64,000 nucleotides of DNA, from NCBI GenBank assembly GCA_963725615.1, contig CAVRZO010000025.1:25480-89479 (forward strand), given 5' to 3'. The position numbers and the translations under genes were made by a program. The DNA comes from JAIQFF01 sp963725615. Lineage in GTDB: Bacteria; Acidobacteriota; Terriglobia; Terriglobales; Acidobacteriaceae. This document shows positions 18,202-26,907 of this stretch, in pieces (the stretch's first letter is position 1; each line of letters starts with the position of its first letter). The notes under the pieces are model-generated. The model was given only the letters and a program-made list of their open reading frames with translations, searched no databases and was not told the DNA's origin.

Positions 18202-20097
18202 CTAGAGAATCAGTCTCTCATCTCCCACTCGCCGGGTCACGTGCTCACGGTCCAGATATTCCAATAAGGGAATGGCATATTTCCGGCTCACTCCAGTCAT
18301 ATCTTTGAAGCGGGCCACGCCGATCTTCGACGATTTCGCCTTTTCCGATGACATGCGCTGGCGCAAATCCAGCAGCGCGTTGCGATGGAAGACCAGATCG
18401 TCAGACACTTTCACCAAGACTTTGTCGCGCAATAGCAATGTGACGATTTTTTGAGCGCGGGCTTTGTCGACTTTCAGACCAGCCAGCACATCCTTCAACG
18501 TGGGCACCTTTAGGCCCGCCGAAGCGAACGCTTGCTCAATGACTTTTTGGGATTCTGCCTCTTCGTCTTTCATAACCACACAGAGTCCCGGAAGATGGAC
18601 AATTTCTCCGGCACCCTCCAGCTTCTTCTCCCGGACAAGCGTCTCCAAGACCGCGGTGAACACCTCGCTGGACGCTCGCATCTGGTGGCGGAGTTCTTCC
18701 TTGCTGATCCCTGCGACCAGCGGATTCTTTTTGTGGAAGGCGGCAACGGTGCTGATGATCGATAACTTCAGTCCATCGAGCGCGGGCAAGTCCACAACTA
18801 AGTCGCCGATCCGAGAGATCCTGGCCTGCCACGCACCAGCGGCGAGGTAGGTTTCGATCACCTGCCTGGTCCATCCGGTTTCCGCAGTCAGTTGGGCAAG
18901 ATCGATTCCGGCATGACCTGGTCGTGCGATGCGGGCCCGCAGAATGGCTTGAGCGTCACCTTCCGCCAGAGTTTTCAAAAATGCGTCCAGCCCCGGCATC
19001 CGCGAAATTGGCGACGCGTCCAGCACCACACCTCCGCCGATGGTCACGACCGGCGAAAACTGCCGCACGATGAAGCGGTCCCCAGGGAGCAACAGCGTGG
19101 GCTCAGCCATGCGCAACTCAAGCAGTGCAGTCTCCCCCGGGGAAATTTGCTTCTGGCCAAGGAGCACGACCGTAGCAATGGCTTCAAAAGTGTAGGCGTG
19201 CAGGTGAACGCGTGACCGGTCTTTCAACGGCTTTGCCGAAGGCAGCAGGGTCAGCGAGACAGCCAGACGAGAGGTGGGCTGAAAAGTCGAGGGTGGCGCC
19301 AGCACCATGCCGCGGGCCAACTCTTGCGTGGTCACGCCCGCCAGATTTAAAGCCGTGCGCTGCCCGGCCACAGCCTGCTCGGCGGTTTGTCCATGAACCT
19401 GGATTCCGCGTACGCGCACACGTTTGCCCGCGGGGAAAACCTCAAGTTCGTCTTCTTCGCGAATCGTGCCTGCGACCAGCGTACCCGTCACCACTACGCC
19501 GAAGCCCTTCATGGTAAAGACGCGGTCAATCGGAAGCCGGGCCAGGGCGGCGGAGTCTCTGGATGGAAGCTCTGCGGCGGCTTTCACCAGGGCCTGCTTC
19601 AGATCGTCGAGACCGGCGCCAGTCAACGAGCTGACGGCGACGATAGACGAATCAGCCGGATCCAGAAACGAATTGCGCAGAAACTCTTCAACCTCCAGCC
19701 GCACCACGTCCAGAGTCTCGTGCTCCACCAGGTCGGATTTGGTCAGCACCACGATGCCCCGGCGCACGGCGAGCAGACGGCAGATATCGAAATGCTCACG
19801 GGTCTGCGGCTTGATGGATTCGTCGGCGGCAATCACCAGCAGGACCAGATCAATCCCGCCCACGCCAGCCAGCATGTTGCGTACAAAGCGTTCGTGTCCG
19901 GGAACATCAACAAAACCGAGGCGCAAAATCTCGCCGCCGGGCAGAGGCAGTTCCAGATGCGCAAACCCGATGTCAATGGTGATGCCGCGGCGCTTCTCTT
20001 CTTCCAGGCGATCAGCATCGATGCCGGTAAGGGCTTTTACCAGCGCGGTCTTCCCGTGATCGATGTGCCCGGCAGTGCCGACGATGACGGACTTCAT
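18202..20097 (-). CDS. selB: Selenocysteine-specific elongation factor SelB
   Basis: SelB is the EF-Tu-like GTPase that brings Sec-tRNA to UGA codons next to a SECIS hairpin. The P-loop is GTAGHIDHGKT (7-17), the switch RRGITIDIGFAHL, the G3 DVPGHERFV and the G4 TKSD. EF-Tu domains II and III follow, and the last 250 residues form the winged-helix region that binds SECIS RNA (LKDVLAGLKVDKARAQKIV; RFKDMTGVSRKYAIPLLEYL). I start at 20097 (MKSVIVGTAGHID); 13 extra codons upstream look non-native. selA, selC and selD are not in the window. Confidence 0.95.
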   Translation of the reverse strand: MKSVIVGTAGHIDHGKTALVKALTGIDADRLEEEKRRGITIDIGFAHLELPLPGGEILRLGFVDVPGHERFVRNMLAGVGGIDLVLLVIAADESIKPQTREHFDICRLLAVRRGIVVLTKSDLVEHETLDVVRLEVEEFLRNSFLDPADSSIVAVSSLTGAGLDDLKQALVKAAAELPSRDSAALARLPIDRVFTMKGFGVVVTGTLVAGTIREEDELEVFPAGKRVRVRGIQVHGQTAEQAVAGQRTALNLAGVTTQELARGMVLAPPSTFQPTSRLAVSLTLLPSAKPLKDRSRVHLHAYTFEAIATVVLLGQKQISPGETALLELRMAEPTLLLPGDRFIVRQFSPVVTIGGGVVLDASPISRMPGLDAFLKTLAEGDAQAILRARIARPGHAGIDLAQLTAETGWTRQVIETYLAAGAWQARISRIGDLVVDLPALDGLKLSIISTVAAFHKKNPLVAGISKEELRHQMRASSEVFTAVLETLVREKKLEGAGEIVHLPGLCVVMKDEEAESQKVIEQAFASAGLKVPTLKDVLAGLKVDKARAQKIVTLLLRDKVLVKVSDDLVFHRNALLDLRQRMSSEKAKSSKIGVARFKDMTGVSRKYAIPLLEYLDREHVTRRVGDERLIL

Positions 20098-20179
20098 TGG
20101 GGACAGTATAGTGGCGACAGCCGCGAGCGAGTACACCGTTGCAAAGTAGCGCAGCCTCTGGCCGGCCCGATGGGGTGGG

Positions 20180-20220
20180 CGGGACGCCCACGCGACAGCC
20201 GGCGGGACACCGGCGCTACT
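20180..20220. repeat. Short palindromic repeats before purL
   Basis: Two neighbouring small hairpins, GGGTGGGCGGGACGCCCAC and GCCGGCGGGACACCGGCGC, fill the gap between the divergent selB and purL genes. Confidence 0.65.
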
Positions 20221-20244
20221 TATGCGACAATAGTGTTTCCCCTT

Positions 20245-22587
20245 ATGACTTCTCCTTCAACACCTGTCATTACTCCCGAGATCATCCGGGAGCATGGGCT
20301 TACGCGCGACGAATACGAAAAGATCAAACAATTGCTGGGCGGACGTGCGCCCACGATTACCGAGTTGGGCATCTTCAGCGTGATGTGGAGCGAGCACTGC
20401 TCCTACAAGTCTTCGCGTGTGCATCTGAAACGGCTGCCCACGCGCAGTCGTCTTGTAGTGCAGGGCCCGGGAGAGAACGCGGGCATCATCGACATCGGTG
20501 ATGGCTGGGCCTGCGCCTTCAAGATCGAGTCCCATAATCATCCTTCGTTCATCGAGCCGTTTCAGGGCGCAGCCACCGGCGTGGGCGGAATCCTGCGCGA
20601 TATTTTCACTATGGGCGCACGGCCGGTGGCGGTGATGGACTCGCTGCGGTTTGGACCGATCGTTTCGTCGCCTGGCGGCGACCGGACGGGTCAAAGACCC
20701 GTCCCCACACAGTCCGCGCAAGAAATTCACAGGAATCAATCCGTGCTTGAGGGCGTGGTCAGCGGGATCGCCTCGTATGGCAATTGTTTCGGCGTAGCCA
20801 ACCTGGGCGGCGAGACCAAATTCGAGCCTTGCTACTCCGGCAATCCACTGGTGAATGCGTTCGCTCTGGGACTAGTCCGGCGCGATCAAATTTTCTACGC
20901 CAAGGCGTCGGGCGAAGGTAATCCCGTGATTTACGTCGGCTCGAAGACGGGGCGCGATGGCATTCACGGCGCCACCATGGCCAGCGAGGAGTTCAGCGAG
21001 GCGTCCGAGGCCAAGCGGCCGAACGTGCAGGTGGGCGATCCTTTTCTCGAAAAGCTCTTGCTCGAGGCGTGCCTGGAAGCCATGCAGACCGGCGCCATCG
21101 TCGGCATACAGGATATGGGAGCTGCCGGGCTCACCTGCTCCACGTGCGAAATGGGCGCGCGCGGCCACGTGGGGACCCAAATCGAACTCGATCTTGTGCC
21201 GCAGCGTGAAACCGGCATGACAGCGTACGAGATCATGCTGAGCGAATCACAGGAGCGCATGCTGCTGGTAGCGCAAAAAGGCCGCGAGCAGGAAGTCTTT
21301 CGCGTCTTCGAGAAGTGGGGACTGGACGCCGTCGAGGTCGGCCGCGTCACCGCCGACGGCAAGATGCGAGTGCTGCAGCACGGCGAAGTTGTCGCGGAAA
21401 TTCCCAACGAAGCGCTCACCGATGACGCGCCGGTTTATAAACGCCCGCTGGAGCGCTGGGAACCGCCCGTGCCGCGCGAAATGCCGGAGCACGTCAAGCT
21501 GGCTGAACCTTCCGACCTGACTGCCAATCTGAAACGATTGCTTTCAAGTCCCAACATTGGCGGCAAGCGCTGGATCTGGCAGCAATACGATCACATGGTC
21601 CAGACCAACACTGTCGAAGGCCCTGGCGCGGGCGATGCCGGAGTGATTCGAATTAAGGGATCGCAGCGCGGCTTGGCTATGGCGCTCGATGGCAACGGAC
21701 GCTGGTGCTATCTCGATCCGCGGCTGGGCGCGATGCATGCCGTGGCAGAAGCCGCGCGCAACGTGGCTTGCGCTGGCGCCACTCCGATCGGCGGCACCAA
21801 TTGCCTGAACTTCGGCAATCCCGAGAAGCCGCACATCATGTGGCAGTTCTCGCAGGTGATTGACGGCATCACCAAAGCCTGCGAGGAACTTGAAATTCCC
21901 ATCACCGGGGGCAACGTCAGCTTCTACAACGAAACTCTGGGAGAAGGAATTTATCCCACGCCGGTTCTGGGCGTGGTGGGCATTCTCGAAGATGTGCACA
22001 AAACTGTGCGACCGGATTTCCGCGAGGCGGGACGCACCATCGTTCTGTTGCGCGGAGCGGAACCTGGCGATGCAACCGACGCGGAATCAGCCTTTGGATC
22101 TTCGGAATATGCCAAGGAAATTCTGGGCTCAGTCTGGGGCTATCCCCCCGAACTGGAGCTGGAAAAAGAAGCCGCATTGCAGAAAGCGCTGATCGAGATG
22201 GCGCAAATCGAAATTATAGATTCAGCACATGACTGCTCGGACGGCGGAATTGCGGTAACGTTGGTCGAGTCGGGACTGGCTAAAGGCATTGGAATGAATG
22301 TCGATCTGGCGTCGCTGGGGTTGCCGCCGGAGTTTGTTCTGTTTGGTGAAGATGCCAGCCGAGTAGTCATCTCTTGCGACCGCGAGAACTTCAGTAGAAT
22401 CGAACAAGTGGCGCTAAAATATGGTATCGCAGCAGAAATAATTGGAGAGACGGCTCTCGAGCGGGTTGAAATCAAGCTCGATGGGCGGGCGGCGCTGTCG
22501 GCCGCGGTTTCAGAATTGCGTAGTGTGTATGAAGGTGCGTTGGAGAAGGCGCTGCGGACGGAAGTAGGAACGATGGCTGCAGATTAA
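20245..22587 (+). CDS. purL: Phosphoribosylformylglycinamidine synthase II (PurL)
   Basis: PurL converts FGAR to FGAM in purine synthesis, using ammonia delivered by PurQ/PurS in the short-form enzyme. The 780-residue length and the lack of a glutaminase domain make it the small PurL. Conserved stretches include GIFSVMWSEHCSYKSS, KIESHNHPSFIEPFQGAATG, QDMGAAGLTCS and DCSDGGIAV. The start is ATG 20245; a much longer frame upstream overlaps selB and is not coding. Residues about 140-168 hold some 20 extra residues relative to the family (GGDRTGQRPVPTQSAQE), encoded by a palindromic repeat between FGP and the GVVSGIASYGN motif. purF follows 92 bases on. Confidence 0.95.
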   Translation: MTSPSTPVITPEIIREHGLTRDEYEKIKQLLGGRAPTITELGIFSVMWSEHCSYKSSRVHLKRLPTRSRLVVQGPGENAGIIDIGDGWACAFKIESHNHPSFIEPFQGAATGVGGILRDIFTMGARPVAVMDSLRFGPIVSSPGGDRTGQRPVPTQSAQEIHRNQSVLEGVVSGIASYGNCFGVANLGGETKFEPCYSGNPLVNAFALGLVRRDQIFYAKASGEGNPVIYVGSKTGRDGIHGATMASEEFSEASEAKRPNVQVGDPFLEKLLLEACLEAMQTGAIVGIQDMGAAGLTCSTCEMGARGHVGTQIELDLVPQRETGMTAYEIMLSESQERMLLVAQKGREQEVFRVFEKWGLDAVEVGRVTADGKMRVLQHGEVVAEIPNEALTDDAPVYKRPLERWEPPVPREMPEHVKLAEPSDLTANLKRLLSSPNIGGKRWIWQQYDHMVQTNTVEGPGAGDAGVIRIKGSQRGLAMALDGNGRWCYLDPRLGAMHAVAEAARNVACAGATPIGGTNCLNFGNPEKPHIMWQFSQVIDGITKACEELEIPITGGNVSFYNETLGEGIYPTPVLGVVGILEDVHKTVRPDFREAGRTIVLLRGAEPGDATDAESAFGSSEYAKEILGSVWGYPPELELEKEAALQKALIEMAQIEIIDSAHDCSDGGIAVTLVESGLAKGIGMNVDLASLGLPPEFVLFGEDASRVVISCDRENFSRIEQVALKYGIAAEIIGETALERVEIKLDGRAALSAAVSELRSVYEGALEKALRTEVGTMAAD

Positions 22588-22599
22588 TCGGACAAACTG

Positions 22600-22676
22600 C
22601 CGAGCTTTGCTCGGCTGGGCAGGTGGGACACCTGCCCCTACGTGGGCAGTGGTGGCTAAGGGCTAAAGGCTGAGCT
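22600..22676. repeat. Palindromic repeat and short array between purL and purF
   Basis: CCGAGCTTTGCTCGG and GGCAGGTGGGACACCTGCC form two hairpins just after the purL stop. A short CTAAGGGCTAAAGGCTGAG array follows and ends four bases before the purF ATG. Confidence 0.7.
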
Positions 22677-22679
22677 GAC

Positions 22680-24104
22680 ATGTTTGATAAATTCCATGAC
22701 GAATGCGGAGTCGTAGCCATCTACGCTCACCCTGAGGCGGAGAAACTGGCTTATCTTGGCCTGCATGCGCTGCAACACCGCGGACAGGAATCGGCGGGCA
22801 TCGTCACTTCCAATGGGCTGACTTTGCGCGCCCATCGCGCCATGGGATTGGTGGCCGACATCTTTACTGAGGATGTTCTATCTCCGCTCCACGGCACGCT
22901 GGCCATTGGCCACACGCGGTACTCCACGGCCGGCGATTCCGCACTGTTCAACGCTCAGCCCATCATGGTGCAATCGAACAAGGGCATGATTGCGCTGGCC
23001 CACAACGGCAACCTGGTGAATGCCCACGAAATCCGGCATCGCCTGGAGGCGCAGGGCTCGATTTTCCAGACCAACAGCGACACCGAAGTCATTGTTCACC
23101 TGATCGCGCTTTCCAAAGAGCAAACCTTGCCTGACGCGATGGCCGACGCGCTGCGCCGCGTCGAAGGCGCGTTTTCGCTGGTGATGCTCAGTTCGGACCG
23201 GGTGTTTGCGGCGCGCGATCCGCGCGGTTTCCGTCCCTTAAATATGGGGAGAATTCCGCGCCTCGAGGGGCAGCGGCAGGACACGATTGTGTTTGCCTCT
23301 GAAACCTGCGCCTTTGATCTGATCGGCGCCACCTACGAGCGCGAGGTCAAACCGGGCGAGTTGGTGATCGTCGGACCCGAAGGCATTACGTCGCGGTTCT
23401 ACGCTCCGGTGGCCGCGCAGTCGAGCTGCATTTTCGAGCACGTGTATTTCTCGCGGCCCGATAGCATGGTCTTCGGGCGTGCGGTACAGGTCAGCCGCGA
23501 GGGCCTGGGACGTCAACTGGCGCGGGAGGCTCCCGCCGAAGCCGATCTGGTGGTTCCGGTGCCGGACTCCGGTGTCACCGCGGCGGTCGGTTACGCGGCC
23601 GAAAGCGGCATCCCGTTCCGCTTTGGACTCATCCGCAATCATTACGTGGGTCGAACCTTCATTGAGCCGCGTCAAAGTGTTCGCGACTTCGGAGTCAAGC
23701 TGAAGCTGAACCCGGTGCGCACCCTACTCGAAGGCAAGCGCGTGGTGCTGATCGATGACTCTATCGTGCGCGGCACCACCAGCCGCAAGATCGTACGCAT
23801 GATCCGCAATGCGGGGGCGAAAGAAGTGCACATGCGCGTCTCCTGCCCGCCCACGATTTCGCCCTGCTTCTACGGTGTGGACACGCCGTCCAAAAAAGAA
23901 CTGATTGCGGCCAACAAGTCGATCGAAGAAATTCGCGAATTCATCGGAGCTGATTCGCTGGCTTACCTCTCGCTTGAGGGAATGAAAAAAGCCTGCGCCG
24001 ATGGCGAGAAGACTACTTACTGCACTGCCTGCTATACCGGCTCGTATCCCACAAAATGGGTGGATGTGGACGAAATTCTGCCCGCCACGATCAGCCAGCC
24101 TTAG
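22680..24104 (+). CDS. purF: Amidophosphoribosyltransferase
   Basis: PurF makes phosphoribosylamine from PRPP and glutamine, the first step of purine synthesis. The N-terminal nucleophile is expected to be Cys9 after removal of an eight-residue propeptide (MFDKFHDE-CGVVAIYA). The glutaminase region continues with LHALQHRGQESAGI and GHTRYSTAGD. The PRPP loop is VVLIDDSIVRGTTSRKIV. The C-terminal TTYCTACYTGSYPTKW with paired cysteines is like the B. subtilis-type enzyme that carries an iron-sulfur cluster. The length of 474 is normal. Confidence 0.96.
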   Translation: MFDKFHDECGVVAIYAHPEAEKLAYLGLHALQHRGQESAGIVTSNGLTLRAHRAMGLVADIFTEDVLSPLHGTLAIGHTRYSTAGDSALFNAQPIMVQSNKGMIALAHNGNLVNAHEIRHRLEAQGSIFQTNSDTEVIVHLIALSKEQTLPDAMADALRRVEGAFSLVMLSSDRVFAARDPRGFRPLNMGRIPRLEGQRQDTIVFASETCAFDLIGATYEREVKPGELVIVGPEGITSRFYAPVAAQSSCIFEHVYFSRPDSMVFGRAVQVSREGLGRQLAREAPAEADLVVPVPDSGVTAAVGYAAESGIPFRFGLIRNHYVGRTFIEPRQSVRDFGVKLKLNPVRTLLEGKRVVLIDDSIVRGTTSRKIVRMIRNAGAKEVHMRVSCPPTISPCFYGVDTPSKKELIAANKSIEEIREFIGADSLAYLSLEGMKKACADGEKTTYCTACYTGSYPTKWVDVDEILPATISQP

Positions 24105-24135
24105 CCGCTTGCGCTGAGTTCCAGCTCCCAAATCT

Positions 24136-24262
24136 GTGTCATCCCGACCGGAGCGAAGCGCAGCGAGCGCAGTGGAGGGACCTTGCGTTCCTCGCCGGCG
24201 AGGAACTCCCGGCGAGCTTCGCTCGCCCGCCCGGACGAGGGCGTCCGAGCCTACGTGGTTCG
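24136..24262. repeat. Repeat block after purF, overlapping the prmC C-terminus
   Basis: GTCATCCCGACCGGAGCGAA (CATCCTGAGC family) is followed by small hairpins such as GGCGAGCTTCGCTCGCC and GGACGAGGGCGTCC, then CTACGTGGTTCGTGCTG. This last part encodes the final codons and stop of prmC on the minus strand. Confidence 0.65.
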
Positions 24263-25126
24263 TGCTGACGCCACTCTTGGAATTCCTTGCAGATCGCTTG
24301 TGATTTCTGCCTCATCCCAGTCGGCCAGCAACCCCCGCATGCGTCCTGCGATGGTGCCGCTGATTTCCATCACGATCCAGCCCCCGGGCTTGAGGGATCG
24401 GCGGGCTTGCGGGATGAGGCGTTCGATCACTTCCAGTCCGGTGACTCCTGCGAAAACTGCGTTGCGCGGTTCGTACTTGCGGACGTCGAGTTGTACCTGG
24501 TCTTCTTCCGATTCGCCGACGTAAGGCGGATTAGAGACAACAAAATCGAACTCTCTCCGCTCGAACTCCTGGAGCAAGTCGGTTTGATGGAATTGCACGC
24601 GAGCTTCGAGTTGGAGGCGGGCTGCGTTGGCGCGTGCAATCTCCAGAGCTGCGGGTGAAATGTCAGTAGCATGAACTTCTGCCAGGGGCAGTTCTTTGGC
24701 CAGGGCCAGGGCGATGCAGCCGGAACCGGTGCCAACATCCACGATGCGTATAGTCTCGGCGGGCGAGGGCGCCCGCCCCACACGGACACGCTCCAGCACG
24801 GTTTCAATCACATGCTCGGTTTCCGGACGGGGAATGAGCACAGCCGGCGTGACGATGAAGTCCATGCCCCAGAACTCCTGATGTCCGGTGATGTATTGCG
24901 CGGGTACACCGTGTTCGCGCTCGGTCAGGGTCTGGTCATAACGGCTCTGCTCGTCCGCCGAAAGCTTACGTTCAGGATGGGCATGGAGATAAGCACGGTC
25001 GCATCCCAGGCTGAACATCAGAAGAAGCTCCGCATTCAGGCGGGGCGAGGGGACATTGGCGGCGGTGAGGCGGGAGATTGCAGAGACCAGCGCGTCGCGG
25101 AGCGTCACGGCTGTATTTGAACACAA
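24251..25126 (-). CDS. prmC: Peptide chain release factor N5-glutamine methyltransferase
   Basis: PrmC methylates the Gln of the GGQ motif in release factors. The SAM site is VDVGTGSGCIALAL and the catalytic NPPY lies in FVVSNPPYVGESE. The N-terminal helical domain (residues 1-90) ends in VLIPRPETEHVIE. About seven extra residues (RVGRAPSPAE) interrupt the segment before the SAM motif and are encoded by a REP-like palindrome at 24757-24784. The C-terminal residues ASARTT also fall in a repeat. The start is uncertain: TTG 25126 or GTG 25108. Its substrate gene prfA lies immediately upstream on the same strand. Confidence 0.93.
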   Translation of the reverse strand: MCSNTAVTLRDALVSAISRLTAANVPSPRLNAELLLMFSLGCDRAYLHAHPERKLSADEQSRYDQTLTEREHGVPAQYITGHQEFWGMDFIVTPAVLIPRPETEHVIETVLERVRVGRAPSPAETIRIVDVGTGSGCIALALAKELPLAEVHATDISPAALEIARANAARLQLEARVQFHQTDLLQEFERREFDFVVSNPPYVGESEEDQVQLDVRKYEPRNAVFAGVTGLEVIERLIPQARRSLKPGGWIVMEISGTIAGRMRGLLADWDEAEITSDLQGIPRVASARTT

Positions 25127-25140
25127 GATACTCTGGTAAA

Positions 25141-25258
25141 TGTGGGGCGGACGCTCTTGTCCGCCAAAAGCCAGCGGCTTGTCACACGTCTGCTTTAGTG
25201 ACCCACGCGGCAGTGACGGTCGCTGGCGTCACGCGGGCGGGGGCGCCCGCGCCACACG
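25141..25258. repeat. Paired REP-like repeats between prfA and prmC
   Basis: GTGGGGCGGACGCTCTTGTC starts the block and CGGGGGCGCCCGCGCCACAC ends it. They are related palindromes in opposite orientation; the inner part includes GCGTGACGCCAGCGACCGTC-like dyads. Confidence 0.7.
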
Positions 25259-25264
25259 AACAAA

Positions 25265-26344
25265 TTACACTGCGCTGGTGGCCTCGGTCTTTAATTTTTC
25301 TGATTGGTAGTGGCTGACCAGCGCCTCAATCAGGGGCTGGAGCTTGCCATCCATGACCTGCTCGAGCTGGTGAATGGTCAGGCCGATGCGGTGATCGGTG
25401 ACCCGGTTTTGCGGAAAGTTGTAAGTCCGGATTTTTTCGCTGCGGTCGCCCGAGCCCACCATCGCCTTGCGTTCCTTGGCGAGCGCGTCTTGCTGCTTCT
25501 GCATTTCCATCTCATAGAGGCGGGCGCGAAGCACGCGCATACCTTTCTCGCGGTTCTTGATCTGCGATTTCTCGTCCTGGCAGCTCACCACGGTGTTGGT
25601 CGGAATGTGGGTGATGCGCACCGCGGAATACGTGGTGTTCACGGACTGACCGCCAGGGCCGGAGGAGCAGAATGTATCAATGCGGAGATCCTTGGCTTCA
25701 ATCTTGATGTCAACGTCTTCGGCTTCTGGCAGGACGGCCACCGTGACCGCAGAAGTATGCACCCGCCCCTGCTGCTCCGTCGCAGGCACACGCTGCACAC
25801 GGTGCACGCCACTTTCATATTTCAGCCGCGAATAGACGCGCTGGCCCTCGATGATGGCGATCACTTCCTTAAGTCCGCCGACCGAGGAATCAGAAGTGGA
25901 AAGCACTTCGACCTTCCAGCCTTGAGTCTCCGCGTAGCGGGTATACATTCTGAACATTTCAGCGGCGAAAAGCGTCGCCTCGTCGCCTCCGGTGCCGGCG
26001 CGGATTTCAAGGATGACGTCTTTTTCGTCGTTCGGGTCCTTGGGCAGCAGCAGCACTTTGAGTTCTTCTTCCACTCCGCCGACGCGGGCTTGCAGTTTGT
26101 CGAGCTCTTCCTGAGCGTAGGCCCGCATCTCGGCATCTCTTTCGTCTGCCAGGACAGCCTTGCTCTCGGCGATGCCGCGCGTCAGGTCCTTATACTCACG
26201 ATATTTCTCGACGATGGACGAGATTTCGCTGTGCGCCTTGGCCGTCTTCTGGTATCGGGCCGAGTCGCCCGCGATCTCCGGCGAAGCGAGGGCCTGGGTC
26301 AGTTCCTCGTAGCGGGCTTCGATTTGGTCTAGTCTGTCAAACAT
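25265..26344 (-). CDS. prfA: Peptide chain release factor 1
   Basis: RF1 reads UAA and UAG stop codons and triggers peptide release. The GGQ motif is at 231-233 (SSGPGGQSVNTTYSAVRI) and the codon-recognition tripeptide is PAT at 187-189, which is the RF1 form (PxT) and not SPF of RF2. The length of 359 is normal. prmC, which methylates the GGQ glutamine, follows on the same strand after about 140 bases of repeat. Confidence 0.97.
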   Translation of the reverse strand: MFDRLDQIEARYEELTQALASPEIAGDSARYQKTAKAHSEISSIVEKYREYKDLTRGIAESKAVLADERDAEMRAYAQEELDKLQARVGGVEEELKVLLLPKDPNDEKDVILEIRAGTGGDEATLFAAEMFRMYTRYAETQGWKVEVLSTSDSSVGGLKEVIAIIEGQRVYSRLKYESGVHRVQRVPATEQQGRVHTSAVTVAVLPEAEDVDIKIEAKDLRIDTFCSSGPGGQSVNTTYSAVRITHIPTNTVVSCQDEKSQIKNREKGMRVLRARLYEMEMQKQQDALAKERKAMVGSGDRSEKIRTYNFPQNRVTDHRIGLTIHQLEQVMDGKLQPLIEALVSHYQSEKLKTEATSAV

Positions 26345-26350
26345 GGGTTT

Positions 26351-26400
26351 CAGTCGTCAGGAACACCGTCGTTGGTCGTTGGCCTTTGGTCGTCGGCAAA
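26351..26400. repeat. Left arm of TTGGTCGTTGGCC inverted array
   Basis: The sequence GTCGTTGGTCGTTGGCCTTT and following GGTCGTCGGC is a short degenerate tandem array. Its inverted copy is at 26871-26905, on the other side of the four-helix protein gene. Confidence 0.75.
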
Positions 26401-26412
26401 ACCACTACCCGT

Positions 26413-26796
26413 TTAGGCGGCATCGTCTCGGCGGACGCCACGCAGAGAATTGATCAAACCGGTCAACGCACGTCCCACGCACTCCGCCAACACCGAAAGG
26501 CGTTTGCCTTCTGCCACCGATAGATATTCTAATTCCTCGGAGAGGATAAGTTGCGTTTCCAACTCCAGCAGCGAACCTCGAGCATTACACAGAAAGTGCG
26601 CGAACTCCTTATCGGAATGACGCCCTTTCCCGTCTGCAACATTGCTCGGCACAGAAACGGCGGCGCGGCGGATCTGCTGCGTCAAGCCGTAAAGCTCGTG
26701 CCGAGGGAATTTCGCCGTCTCCCTATAAACTTCTCGTGCCAACTTCATCGCTGCCTGCCAAACCCTTAAATCCCGAAACGAGCCCGACGACGACAT
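26413..26796 (-). CDS. Four-helix bundle protein, S23/IVS-encoded family
   Basis: This 127-residue protein matches the family first found in intervening sequences of 23S rRNA genes. The hallmarks are FRDLRVWQAAMKLAREVY, then LYGLTQQIRRAAVSVPSNVADG and RGSLLELETQL. It is all-helical and its role is unknown; members can bind nucleic acid or form pentamers. It lies between prfA and the DUF1385 gene and is bracketed by inverted arrays at 26351-26400 and 26871-26905, which suggests that it arrived as a small cassette. Confidence 0.9.
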   Translation of the reverse strand: MSSSGSFRDLRVWQAAMKLAREVYRETAKFPRHELYGLTQQIRRAAVSVPSNVADGKGRHSDKEFAHFLCNARGSLLELETQLILSEELEYLSVAEGKRLSVLAECVGRALTGLINSLRGVRRDDAA

Positions 26797-26870
26797 AAGC
26801 GCCTCCGCATGCCAAAACGCTTATCACACGATCGAGGGGAAGTCTGTGACGCGCGACCAGAGGGAAGGAC

Positions 26871-26906
26871 TTAGCCAACGACCAAAGGCCAACGGCCAAG
26901 GACGGT
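26871..26906. repeat. Right arm of TTGGTCGTTGGCC inverted array
   Basis: GCCAACGACCAAAGGCCAAC and following GGCCAAGG is the inverted copy of 26351-26400. It ends a few bases before the stop codon of the DUF1385 gene. Confidence 0.75.
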
Positions 26907-26907
26907 T

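Noticed and set aside
19387..20244. N-terminal extension of PurL by 286 codons
   Set aside because: It overlaps selB on the other strand and has no similarity to PurL; the family N-terminus begins at ATG 20245.
25304..26332. 342-codon open frame opposite prfA
   Set aside because: prfA on the other strand is a full, certain RF1. The plus-strand translation has no recognisable features.
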